Positions 1 through 7,060 of a stretch of DNA of 7,522 nt are shown here, piece after piece (position 1 is the first letter of the stretch; every line of letters starts with the position of its first letter). This DNA comes from Rikenellaceae bacterium. GTDB lineage: Bacteria > Bacteroidota > Bacteroidia > Bacteroidales > UBA932. Where the stretch lies: positions 1-7,522 of the forward strand of contig CAAFYX010000085.1 of assembly GCA_900767375.1 (NCBI GenBank). Direction: 5' to 3'. The position numbers and the translations under genes were made by a program. The notes under the pieces are model-generated. The model was not told the origin of the DNA. It worked only from the letters and a program-made list of their open reading frames with translations, and ran no database searches.

Positions 1-303
1 GATCAATACACAAAGGATATGATGAACGATTGGGACATAGCCAACGCCAAGGAATTCGCAAGGCGGGTCGGCTACGAGGACGGCTTCGCCGAAGGCAAAG
101 CCGCCGGCGAAGCTGCCGGCAAAGCTGCCGGCGAAGCTGCCGGCAAAGCAAAAGGTCTAGCTGAAGGTCTAGCTGAAGGTCTAGCCGAAGGCAAAGCCGA
201 AGGATTTGAAATTATCGCCCGGGCAATGAAATCAGACGGTGTTCCGGTTAGGGACATCGTCAAATATACCGGTCTCAGCAAGGAGCAGATAGAGGCATTA
301 TAA
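1..303 (+). CDS. Rpn-family nuclease/transposase-like protein, C-terminal part (5' end outside the window)
   Basis: The reading frame is open from base 1 (DQYTKDMMNDWDIANAKEF...) to TAA at 301-303, so the ATG codons at 19 and 22 are probably internal and the gene begins upstream of the window. Visible parts are a short helical segment, then a Gly/Ala/Glu/Lys-rich repeat with 4-residue periodicity (GKAAGEAAG, GLAEGLAEG, about residues 32-67 of the visible part), then a closing motif (FEIIARAMKSDG, VRDIVKYTGLSKEQIEAL) that resembles a small helix-turn-helix. This tail is typical of Rpn/PDDEXK_2 recombination-promoting nuclease proteins, which are abundant in Bacteroidales and usually about 280-350 aa. 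The PD-(D/E)XK catalytic core would be off the left edge, so activity cannot be judged. The family name rests only on the tail; a protein sharing just this kind of repeat is the alternative. Confidence 0.7.
   Translation, partial: DQYTKDMMNDWDIANAKEFARRVGYEDGFAEGKAAGEAAGKAAGEAAGKAKGLAEGLAEGLAEGKAEGFEIIARAMKSDGVPVRDIVKYTGLSKEQIEAL
94..201 (+). repeat. In-frame tandem repeats (24-bp and 12-bp units)
   Basis: Two 24-bp units at 94-117 and 118-141 differ at a single base and encode GKAAGEAA. A partial unit lies at 142-153. Three 12-bp units GGTCTAGCTGAA follow at 154-165, 166-177 and 178-189 (the last with one change) encoding GLAE, then a related unit at 190-201 encoding GKAE. All units are multiples of 3, so changes in copy number would lengthen or shorten the protein without breaking the frame. 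Confidence 0.9.
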
Positions 304-330
304 GCTGCCGGCTCCGCAGCGCAACTACAA

Positions 331-368
331 AAATCCAGCCTGCCGCAGGAACGTGGCAGGCTGGATTT
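331..368. terminator. Bidirectional hairpin terminator between converging genes
   Basis: AAATCCAGCCTGCC (331-344) and GGCAGGCTGGATTT (355-368) form a perfect 14-bp stem with a 10-base loop. It lies 27 bp after the plus-strand stop at 303 and 18 bp past the minus-strand GH9 stop at 387. Read on the minus strand the stem runs into a short U-tract (GGATTTTTG), the better terminator form. Read on the plus strand the stem ends in ATTT followed by GTTGT, a weaker tract. Confidence 0.8.
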
Positions 369-386
369 GTTGTCGGAACGATGGTC

Positions 387-3011
387 CTACTTGTTAAGGT
401 ACTGGGCGATCTCGTCACAGGCGAGGCAGAGGAGGACGTAGTTAGGTGCAGTGTTGATGCAGCACTCGTTCTCGCCCCAGTGGAACGGATAGTCGTCCTT
501 GTTCTCGAAGAAGTCAGGGTTCTTTACGACCAGGCCAGGGACGATACCGCCAGGGATGACGGTGTAGTCTGCGCGGTTGTTAGAGTAAGCGACCTTCTTT
601 GTATTGACACCGACTGTGGTGACGAAGGAGACGTTGCTGTAAGGGTGGCATCCGAAGAGGAAGTTCAGACCTGCGAGCACGTACTCAGGGTCGATGGCGT
701 CAGGGAAGAGCTTCCAGATCTTGTAGCAGTTGTAGGCGCTGCTGATCACCTGGGAGTTGCCGGCCCAGCCGGCGCCGGTGATGGCTACGCCGTAAGGGTT
801 GTCCTTTCCGCCCCGGGTGAGAATCTCGACGTATCCAGGGATAGCGTCCTGGACGAGCTTCTGGAACTTGGCGTCCATATAAGGATAGACCTTGAGGGCT
901 GCGGAGATGCCGGCGTAGACCTGCATGGCTGCGAAGTTCGCGCCATCACCGCCGCCTACGTTCTGACGCGGAGCCTGAGGCTTCGGAGCGGTCTTAGGGT
1001 CGATCATCCTGGTCAGGATAGGAGCGAAGAAGTCCTTGTACTTAGCGTCGCCGGTAGCGAACCAGAGGTTGATGGCGGCATTGAGGCGAGGGTCGCCGCT
1101 GACGCGGCGGTTGTTCATATTGGCATTGACAGCCTTGGCAGGGTCGGCTTCAGGAGCCCACTTGTCCCAGAGCATGATGGCGTTCTTGAGCGAGCGCTCG
1201 GCCTCCTCAGGATAGTAGTCCTTGAGGACAGGATATGCTGCGGCGAGGGACACGATGTCCTGCATTACTCCTGCAGGGCTGAAGCGGCTGGTGAACACGA
1301 AGCGGTCGTCAGGGGTGCCGGAGCGGCCGTCCTTGACCTCGTAGCGTGCGAGCGACGGGTCGTAGATGAGGCCGTCGGTGAGGGTCATGGCGTCACCGAG
1401 GTGGTGGTAGTGGTGCATGTCCGGCTGGCCGATGACCTGGGCGACGAAGCCGATGTTCTCGACCTGGGCGTTGATATTGAGGGTGCCGTGCATTGTGAGC
1501 TGGACGATATCAGGCACTCCGTCAGGGACGTGGATGTCAGCATACTGGGTCTTCTCGTCGATGAGGGTCTGGTCGCGCATAGGCTTGAAGGTGCTCCAGA
1601 TGGTGGCGAGGTCTTCGGTGGTGTTCAGGACGGAATTGGCCTGGATGTCGAAGTCACCGGCATCGTACCAGCCGCCGATGGCGAGACCCGGGATATGCTG
1701 GAGAGGCTCGTAGGCGTCGTTGGTCTCGTCGAGCTGGGTGTAGCCGTCGTGGAGGCGGACATTGGCGGGAGCCTGAAGGGCGTCGTCCATGTTGGCGCGG
1801 CCGTGCCAGATGCGGTAGGCTTCATTGACCTCCATATGGTCCATGTTGACCACGAGGGAGATGTCGGTCGAAGGGTGCCACTTGTCGGAGTAGACGGCCT
1901 TGTCGATAGGGAATGCGTTGGTCTCGGTGCCGTTGTAGAGGATGCTGTAGAGGCCCGGTTCACGGACGTCGGAGAAGTCGATCTGGACGTAGTTGTAGCG
2001 GTGGTAGAACACGCCCCAGGTATTGACCTTGACCTCCTTGGCGACGGTCTTGGAGCCGTCGGCATTGACCTTGAGGATCTGGGCGGTGGCGGCAGGGGTG
2101 TCGTTACGGTCGAGCTCTGCGACTGCGACCTTCTTCTGTGCAGGGGTGTAGCCGACCTGGGAGAAGCCGATGTTAGGCTTGCGGACCCAGTCCTGGGAGC
2201 CTGAAGGCTCGATGTACCACTCGAGGACCACGCCGGTCTTGTCGGCAGGGAGGATGGAGCGGACGACGAAGGTACCGTTCTGGGCGAGGAGGCGGCCGTC
2301 ATAGAGGCTGACGTCGAGGTTCGACTGGATGCCGACGCGGAGGTTCTCGTCCTCAGGAGCCATGACGATCTTGTGGCCGGTGGCGAGAGGCTTGGCTACG
2401 AGGAAGTCTCCCCTGCCTCGGTCGTCGAAGGTGGACTCGCCGAAGTACTGAGGGATCTTCTCAGCTACAGGATGGACCTCGGTGTCGTGCATAGGATACT
2501 TGGGGAGGATCCTGCCGAAGTCGTCCACGAGGAAGTTCTTTCCGAAATAGGATGCAGGGAAGAACTCGAGGTTCATACCTGCCTTGCCGACGAGCTCTGC
2601 CGGGACAGGCTTGTCGAGGATGACCTGGAGGAGCACGCCTTCAGCGCCGGGTCTTACCTTGATGCGGGGAACGAAGTCGTAGTTGTGCTCCGTGTAGTCA
2701 AGGGTGACTTCGATGCTGCTGTCATCGCGGTTCACGGTGCGGGAGGTCATCTTTCCGAAGATGTCCCACTGCTCCGGGGTGTTCATCAGACGGATGCCGC
2801 CGCCGGTGCTGATGCGCTCGCCGCGCTGGATGATTTCGAGGCCGGCGAATTTCTCGTCATAGAAGCCTCCGTTGTAGATGTTGCTGTAAACCAGAACGTT
2901 GGTTCCGCGTTTCTCGAAGTAGTCGAGGTCGTTCAGCTTCATCGGCTGAGCCTGCGCGCAGAACGAAGAGATGGCCAGTACGGCCAGGGTGATAAGTCCG
3001 TTTCTGTTCAT
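387..3011 (-). CDS. Secreted glycoside hydrolase family 9 enzyme (endoglucanase-like)
   Basis: This 874-aa protein probably hydrolyses beta-1,4-glucans or related glucans by the inverting GH9 mechanism. Start ATG 3011 is chosen because it begins a clear signal peptide (MNRNGLITLAVLAISSF, likely cleavage AQA|QP after residue 21); the in-frame ATG at 3053 lies upstream of the putative -7 promoter element. Domains: an extra beta-rich N-terminal region (about 24-275, starting LNDLDYFEKRG), a CelD_N-type Ig-like domain opening with GFSQVGYTP (about 281-375), then the GH9 (alpha/alpha)6 catalytic domain (about 380-870). The catalytic base motif GGWYDAGD has D450 and D453; the acid is E849 in WGENECC. 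The signature segment SFVTTVGVN (795-803) is present, but the usual following His-x-Arg is not: the sequence there is AYSNNRADY (808-816). The stop is TAG, just before a strong hairpin. The family is secure; the exact substrate is not. Confidence 0.93.
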   Translation of the reverse strand: MNRNGLITLAVLAISSFCAQAQPMKLNDLDYFEKRGTNVLVYSNIYNGGFYDEKFAGLEIIQRGERISTGGGIRLMNTPEQWDIFGKMTSRTVNRDDSSIEVTLDYTEHNYDFVPRIKVRPGAEGVLLQVILDKPVPAELVGKAGMNLEFFPASYFGKNFLVDDFGRILPKYPMHDTEVHPVAEKIPQYFGESTFDDRGRGDFLVAKPLATGHKIVMAPEDENLRVGIQSNLDVSLYDGRLLAQNGTFVVRSILPADKTGVVLEWYIEPSGSQDWVRKPNIGFSQVGYTPAQKKVAVAELDRNDTPAATAQILKVNADGSKTVAKEVKVNTWGVFYHRYNYVQIDFSDVREPGLYSILYNGTETNAFPIDKAVYSDKWHPSTDISLVVNMDHMEVNEAYRIWHGRANMDDALQAPANVRLHDGYTQLDETNDAYEPLQHIPGLAIGGWYDAGDFDIQANSVLNTTEDLATIWSTFKPMRDQTLIDEKTQYADIHVPDGVPDIVQLTMHGTLNINAQVENIGFVAQVIGQPDMHHYHHLGDAMTLTDGLIYDPSLARYEVKDGRSGTPDDRFVFTSRFSPAGVMQDIVSLAAAYPVLKDYYPEEAERSLKNAIMLWDKWAPEADPAKAVNANMNNRRVSGDPRLNAAINLWFATGDAKYKDFFAPILTRMIDPKTAPKPQAPRQNVGGGDGANFAAMQVYAGISAALKVYPYMDAKFQKLVQDAIPGYVEILTRGGKDNPYGVAITGAGWAGNSQVISSAYNCYKIWKLFPDAIDPEYVLAGLNFLFGCHPYSNVSFVTTVGVNTKKVAYSNNRADYTVIPGGIVPGLVVKNPDFFENKDDYPFHWGENECCINTAPNYVLLCLACDEIAQYLNK

Positions 3012-3041
3012 ATCAGTGATTAATTGGGTTAGTATTATGAG

Positions 3042-3049
3042 CAAATATA
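3042..3049 (-). promoter_or_regulatory. Candidate -7 promoter element for the GH9 gene
   Basis: On the minus strand this reads TATATTTG, a match to the Bacteroidota -7 consensus TAnnTTTG. It would start transcription roughly 24 bases before ATG 3011. A TTTG lies 24 bp further upstream, somewhat too far for a standard -33 box, so only the -7 box is well supported. No Shine-Dalgarno sequence precedes the ATG. Confidence 0.5.
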
Positions 3050-3087
3050 GCAATTCACGGGGACTTCCGGCACCAAAAAAAAATTAT

Positions 3088-3118
3088 TTTGAAAAGAGGA
3101 TGGGATTGATTAACTTTG
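3088..3118 (+). promoter_or_regulatory. Bacteroidota-type promoter of the histidine kinase gene
   Basis: TTTG at 3088-3091, a 19-bp spacer and TAACTTTG at 3111-3118 match the Bacteroidota sigma-70 (sigma-ABfr) pattern TTTG/TAnnTTTG. Transcription would start near 3125, giving a leader of about 30 bases before ATG 3154. Its position rules against the longer reading frame that begins at 2971. Confidence 0.65.
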
Positions 3119-3153
3119 AACGATTTGCGACCATAAATCTTTTCTTTTGCACC

Positions 3154-5571
3154 ATGGATGAGTTCATCGAGACCATCACCGCCGGCAGCAGCCGTCTGCT
3201 GAACACTATTCTGGACCGCCTCACAGCGGACTATTCCTCTGCATACATTGTAAATTTCAAGGATGGTTCCATCCATGTCTTCCGCCAGAGCGAGGAAGTC
3301 AGACGCAGATACCCCGCCCCCACCTCATACACCGAAACCCTGAAGGAGTATATAAGCAGGGACGTCATGGAGGAGGACCGGGACATGCTGCGCGCCAAAG
3401 CCACCCCTGAGAGCATCAAGAAGCTGATGGGGGACAGCAACACCTGCGTAATCAGGTTCCGCGACATCTCCACCGGGCACGTCCGCTGGCACCACATGCG
3501 CGTGAGAAGCCTGAGCGATGACAACGATGAGATCCTTGTGTGCTTCGCCGACAGGAACGAAAAGATCATCGAGGAGCTCGTAAGGGACACCGTCTCCAGC
3601 GACCTTATCTCCTCATATTACTGCAACCTCCTCAGCGACAGCGTCACGATAGTGCACAAGTCGGACGTCTACGTGCCTACCGGCAAGTATGACGTCAGCC
3701 ATTTCAGCGAGATGATGAAGGACAAGGTCTATCTGATGGACGACGAGTTCAAGCAGCCCTGGCTGGAGTTCAGCAGCCCGGAGCACATCAGAGAAACGCT
3801 CTCCAGCGAAAGCAGGATGGAGTTCATCTACTCCTCGCACGTGACCGGGAAGCAGCGCTGGGTCAAGGCCATCTTCTACCCTATGGTCAAGGAGGACGGC
3901 GTGCCGATCATCGTCACGCTCGCCTACAAGAACGCCAGCAAGGAGACCATCGAGGTCATCAACCTCAACAACGAGACCTCCCGCCAGAAAAAGGACCTCG
4001 AAGAGGACCTCAACGCCATCAAGGGCCTCGCCTCAGCCTACTCCCTGCTCGCCATAGTCGACACCGGGACCGGCAAGTTCAATACCTTCACCGTGTCCAA
4101 GAGGATCCCGGAAGACGCTATCAACGCCCTGAATAAAAGCGAACGGATACAGTCTGTCTTCAAGTATATACTGGACAATTTCATCCATCCGGACGATTAC
4201 GACGGGATGAGCGTCCTGCTCGACCTCGACTACCTGAAGGAAGCGCTCGCGCAGAAGAAGAACCTGTCCAGAAGGGCGAGGATGCTCAGCAACGACGGCA
4301 CCTACAACTGGGAAGGAGTCACCGTCATCAAGTTTGACGAGGAGGACTCCCCTGCCACCAGAATAGCCATCGGCATAGAGGACATCGACGACGAGGTCCG
4401 GATGGAGGAGGAAAGGAAGGAGGCTCTGGAGCAGGCGAAGAAGGCCCAGGAGGCTAGCAAGCTGAAGACCCAGTTCGTCCAGAACATCAGCCACGACATC
4501 CGCACCCCTCTCAATGCAATCGTGGGCTTCTCGCAGCTTCTCGGAATGCCGGACGGCTGCATCACGGAAGACGAGAAGGAGGAGTTTTCCGGCTACATCA
4601 GCAACAGCGCCGACCTCCTGACGATGCTCATCGACGATGTGCTGAACATGTCCGACATCGAGAACAACATCCTCAAGATAAACAAGACCGAGTGCAGCTG
4701 CAACAGCATCTGCGACAAGACCATCGGCTGCTCGATGATGCGCGTCCCGGCAGGTGTGAAGCTCTACTACACCTCGGACTTCCCCGACTCGTTCAATATC
4801 TACACGGACTCAAGGCGCGTCCAGCAGATCCTGGTCAATCTCCTCTCCAATGCCTGCAAGCACACCGCAGAAGGCGAAATCCACGTGCACTGCTCGCAGA
4901 GCGAGAACCCGGGATACATCACCTTCTCGGTGACCGACACCGGCACCGGCGTCTCCGAAGAGATCGCGAAGGATCTCTTCGAGCGCTTCGTCACCAGGGA
5001 TGCCAATGACGGAGGTCACGGAATGGGCCTCGACATCTGCAAGGACCTGGCCGTCAGGCTGGACGGAGACATCCGTCTGGACACGACATACAAGGACGGA
5101 GCCAGATTCCTTCTCATACTTCCTCTGAAGGAAAGCGTGACCCTCGGCAATGATGCGCTGGAAAAGATCGAGAAGGACATCGTGGGCAGCTGGGTCTATG
5201 AAAGGAATGCCGGATATGTAATAGGATGCAGCGACCCTGTATGGACTTCCACCACACCTCTGATTACGGAAGCGATCGTCCGTCCGGACCACCGCTATAT
5301 GGCCAAGAAGGTCTACAAGGACCCGGGCAAGGAGCCTAGTCAGATCCATGGTAGCTTCAAGCTTCTTTCCGATGGCAACATCCTCCTCGACCGTCTGAAC
5401 GACGACGGCAACATCCACCACTTCAAGCGTATGATACACAGGGTCGGAGAGGACGAGCTTGTGCTCCGCATAGAAAAGAAGGAGTTCTTCATCCACATGG
5501 GCCGGAAGGTATTCTCCAAGCTTCCGGTATTCGACTACGGCCTGTATTATTTCAAGAGGAAGGGCAGCTGA
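3154..5571 (+). CDS. Soluble PAS-domain sensor histidine kinase with C-terminal extension
   Basis: An 805-aa kinase expected to autophosphorylate on histidine and pass phosphate to an unidentified response regulator. No signal peptide or membrane segment is visible, so it is probably cytoplasmic. Three PAS-like regions lie at about 28-135, 153-262 and 293-412; the third contains the typical FIHPDD (343-348). Charged, likely coiled-coil linkers lie at about 263-292 and 412-438. The HisKA motif ISHDIRTPLN gives phospho-acceptor H447. The HATPase_c domain has the N box VNLLSNACKH (N562, N566), G1 box DTGTG (from D595) and G2 box GHGMGL (621-626), so the core looks active. After about residue 660 an extra ~145 residues follow, with GSW at 678-680 and beta-rich sequence that I do not recognise with certainty. 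There is no receiver domain. Start ATG 3154 fits the promoter; the frame upstream (from 2971) overlaps the GH9 start and lies before the promoter. Confidence 0.92.
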   Translation: MDEFIETITAGSSRLLNTILDRLTADYSSAYIVNFKDGSIHVFRQSEEVRRRYPAPTSYTETLKEYISRDVMEEDRDMLRAKATPESIKKLMGDSNTCVIRFRDISTGHVRWHHMRVRSLSDDNDEILVCFADRNEKIIEELVRDTVSSDLISSYYCNLLSDSVTIVHKSDVYVPTGKYDVSHFSEMMKDKVYLMDDEFKQPWLEFSSPEHIRETLSSESRMEFIYSSHVTGKQRWVKAIFYPMVKEDGVPIIVTLAYKNASKETIEVINLNNETSRQKKDLEEDLNAIKGLASAYSLLAIVDTGTGKFNTFTVSKRIPEDAINALNKSERIQSVFKYILDNFIHPDDYDGMSVLLDLDYLKEALAQKKNLSRRARMLSNDGTYNWEGVTVIKFDEEDSPATRIAIGIEDIDDEVRMEEERKEALEQAKKAQEASKLKTQFVQNISHDIRTPLNAIVGFSQLLGMPDGCITEDEKEEFSGYISNSADLLTMLIDDVLNMSDIENNILKINKTECSCNSICDKTIGCSMMRVPAGVKLYYTSDFPDSFNIYTDSRRVQQILVNLLSNACKHTAEGEIHVHCSQSENPGYITFSVTDTGTGVSEEIAKDLFERFVTRDANDGGHGMGLDICKDLAVRLDGDIRLDTTYKDGARFLLILPLKESVTLGNDALEKIEKDIVGSWVYERNAGYVIGCSDPVWTSTTPLITEAIVRPDHRYMAKKVYKDPGKEPSQIHGSFKLLSDGNILLDRLNDDGNIHHFKRMIHRVGEDELVLRIEKKEFFIHMGRKVFSKLPVFDYGLYYFKRKGS

Positions 5572-5589
5572 ATCATGCCCGCCCAAGAG

Positions 5590-6708
5590 TCAATTCTTTT
5601 TTCCTGCCAGTCTCATACGCGTATCCACTGAAGTTTTTGTGGATTCAATAGCCGGTGATACCTGGAATTCCTTCTGTTGTCCTTCAATGCCGAAACTGAT
5701 GGTGGAGCCTGTGGAACTTACATCAATAGTAACGGGAGCACCCATAACCAGAGGCAGGTTCACGTCTCCGTGGCCTGCCGGGAATCCGCAAAGGACCGGG
5801 ATTCTGTATGGCGCAAGAATTTCGTGGAGCATTGCCTCATTGCTTATAGTCTTTCCGCTTTCGTCTTTGAATTCCGTTCCGCAGTCCGAGAATTCGCCGA
5901 GGATAATGCCCTTGCAGCGGTCCAGGACACCATTCATCTGTAAAATACGCATCTGACGGTCAATATTGTGCATAGATTCTTCCACTTCCTCAATAAACAG
6001 GATTAGGTCGTTCCCTGCCGTGGCATCTGCCTGAGTGCCCAAATTAGGTGCGAAGGTGCATATGTTTCCGCCTACAAGAATTCCAGTAGCTGAGCCGGCA
6101 ATGTTCTGGGGATGCCCGGGCACAATGTATCGAGGAATATTCCCCAGAAGGATATCGCGCATCAGCGTGCTTGTTGCATCAGTTCCTCCTGCAGCCAGAA
6201 AAGAACTCATAGTGCCGTGGATACTCATCACTCCGGCCCGTGTGAGAAGACCGTGAATCGTACATATGTCGCTGAAGCCTACCAGCCATTTAGGGGACGC
6301 TTTAAGTTCTTGAAGCGTCAATCTGTCAATCAGCTGAATGCTGCCGTACCCGCCTCTGTTGCAAATTATCGCCTTGATCGAAGGGTCCTGCAGAGCCCAA
6401 CGGATATCGGAGATGCGTTCATCCACGGTTCCGGCATACTGTCCATCAGTCACTTTACCGACATTCGGGCCGATGACAGGCACTAATCCCCACCCACGCA
6501 GTATTTCCGCCGTTTTTTCAACATTTTCCATCGGAGTGAAATAGGACGGAGAAATAAGCGCCACTTTGTCCCCTGCCTTGAGGTAGTCAGGTTTCTCACA
6601 GTCAAGGTTCACGGGAAACTCCGGCTCGGGAATGGGATCATCCTTTGTGCAGGAAAAAAACGAAATGAGAAGAAATATAGGAATCAGTTTGGACAAAGTC
6701 GATTTCAT
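5590..6708 (-). CDS. S66-family LD-carboxypeptidase-like lipoprotein
   Basis: A 372-aa relative of LdcA, the serine peptidase that removes the terminal D-Ala from murein tetrapeptides by cutting an L-D bond. Start ATG 6708 begins a lipoprotein signal (KLIPIFLLISFFSC) with C20 as the lipidated residue; the upstream ATG at 6741 lies before the likely promoter element. The S66 landmarks are RGGYGS, the nucleophile S146 in VGFSD, glutamate E240 in LFIEE, and histidine H313 in FPAGHGDVNLPLVMGA, aligning with Ser, Glu and His of E. coli LdcA. The E. coli enzyme is cytoplasmic, whereas this one carries CTKDD after cleavage, resembling the Bacteroidota export signal for surface lipoproteins. It may therefore act on periplasmic or released murein peptides. 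The gene converges on the kinase gene with 18 bp between stops. Its base composition appears less GC-rich than the kinase and GH9 genes. Confidence 0.9.
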   Translation of the reverse strand: MKSTLSKLIPIFLLISFFSCTKDDPIPEPEFPVNLDCEKPDYLKAGDKVALISPSYFTPMENVEKTAEILRGWGLVPVIGPNVGKVTDGQYAGTVDERISDIRWALQDPSIKAIICNRGGYGSIQLIDRLTLQELKASPKWLVGFSDICTIHGLLTRAGVMSIHGTMSSFLAAGGTDATSTLMRDILLGNIPRYIVPGHPQNIAGSATGILVGGNICTFAPNLGTQADATAGNDLILFIEEVEESMHNIDRQMRILQMNGVLDRCKGIILGEFSDCGTEFKDESGKTISNEAMLHEILAPYRIPVLCGFPAGHGDVNLPLVMGAPVTIDVSSTGSTISFGIEGQQKEFQVSPAIESTKTSVDTRMRLAGKKN

Positions 6709-6728
6709 ACAATGATATTTTAAAAAAG

Positions 6729-6736
6729 CAAAGATA
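6729..6736 (-). promoter_or_regulatory. Candidate -7 promoter element for the S66 peptidase gene
   Basis: The minus strand reads TATCTTTG, matching TAnnTTTG. It would give a very short leader of about 14 bases to ATG 6708, and it supports that start over ATG 6741. I see no TTTG at the expected -33 position. Confidence 0.5.
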
Positions 6737-6773
6737 GTCATTTATTGAATCCACCATCCCGATTCTGTTCTCT

Positions 6774-6804
6774 GGATGAACAAAAAAACCGTTTTTGTTC
6801 ATCC
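6774..6804. repeat. Perfect 13-bp inverted repeat (hairpin)
   Basis: GGATGAACAAAAA (6774-6786) and TTTTTGTTCATCC (6792-6804) pair perfectly around the 5-base loop AACCG. The A/T-rich part lies on the loop side and no U-tract follows the stem in either direction, so it does not look like an intrinsic terminator. It lies about 40 bp upstream of the S66 gene's -7 element, where an operator or the end of a mobile-element remnant would also fit. Confidence 0.75.
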
Positions 6805-6921
6805 TCACAAGATGAATTAATGTTTATGGTTTCCGTCTACCCCTCCCTATCATCTTTCAGTGGCATCTTTCGGAAACCAGGTTTGCCGGAAGCGGGCAGC
6901 TCGGAACGAGTGCCGGGCAGT

Positions 6922-6953
6922 AATGGGCTAGGTAGTCTCATACCTGGCCCATT
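6922..6953. repeat. 13-bp inverted repeat with one G-T wobble (hairpin)
   Basis: AATGGGCTAGGTA (6922-6934) and TACCTGGCCCATT (6941-6953) pair over 13 positions with one mismatch that can form a wobble, around the loop GTCTCA. No run of T follows, so it does not look like a terminator. Confidence 0.65.
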
Positions 6954-7060
6954 GGGTATCCACATCTTTGGCAATGTATTTCTTTTTCCGGTCACGTTAG
7001 CGTCAGGACCACTTTCACGTTCCAAGTCATTTGCGGAAAGTAAGTTCATCCTTCGTTGCA

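Noticed and set aside
381..2204. A 607-codon open frame on the plus strand opposite the GH9 gene
   Set aside because: It lies entirely antisense to a gene with clear catalytic motifs, is dominated by Val, Asp, Gly and Leu with no recognisable domain, and is explained by GC-rich codon bias in the GH9 gene.
387..3011. A polysaccharide utilisation locus around the GH9 gene
   Set aside because: No SusC/SusD pair, hybrid two-component regulator or further glycan-active enzyme is visible in the window; only the single GH9 gene can be supported.
2373..3023. A 216-codon plus-strand frame opposite the GH9 N-terminus
   Set aside because: It has the same low-information Val/Glu/Ala-rich composition, no promoter, and is antisense to the signal peptide and N-terminal domain.
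2971..3153. A longer kinase N-terminus starting at ATG 2971
   Set aside because: It would overlap the GH9 start, and a well-spaced promoter (3088-3118) lies inside it. The extra residues are low-complexity and do not resemble a PAS domain.
4810..5586. A 258-codon minus-strand frame opposite the kinase C-terminus
   Set aside because: It is antisense to the conserved N, G1 and G2 boxes and shows no domain of its own.
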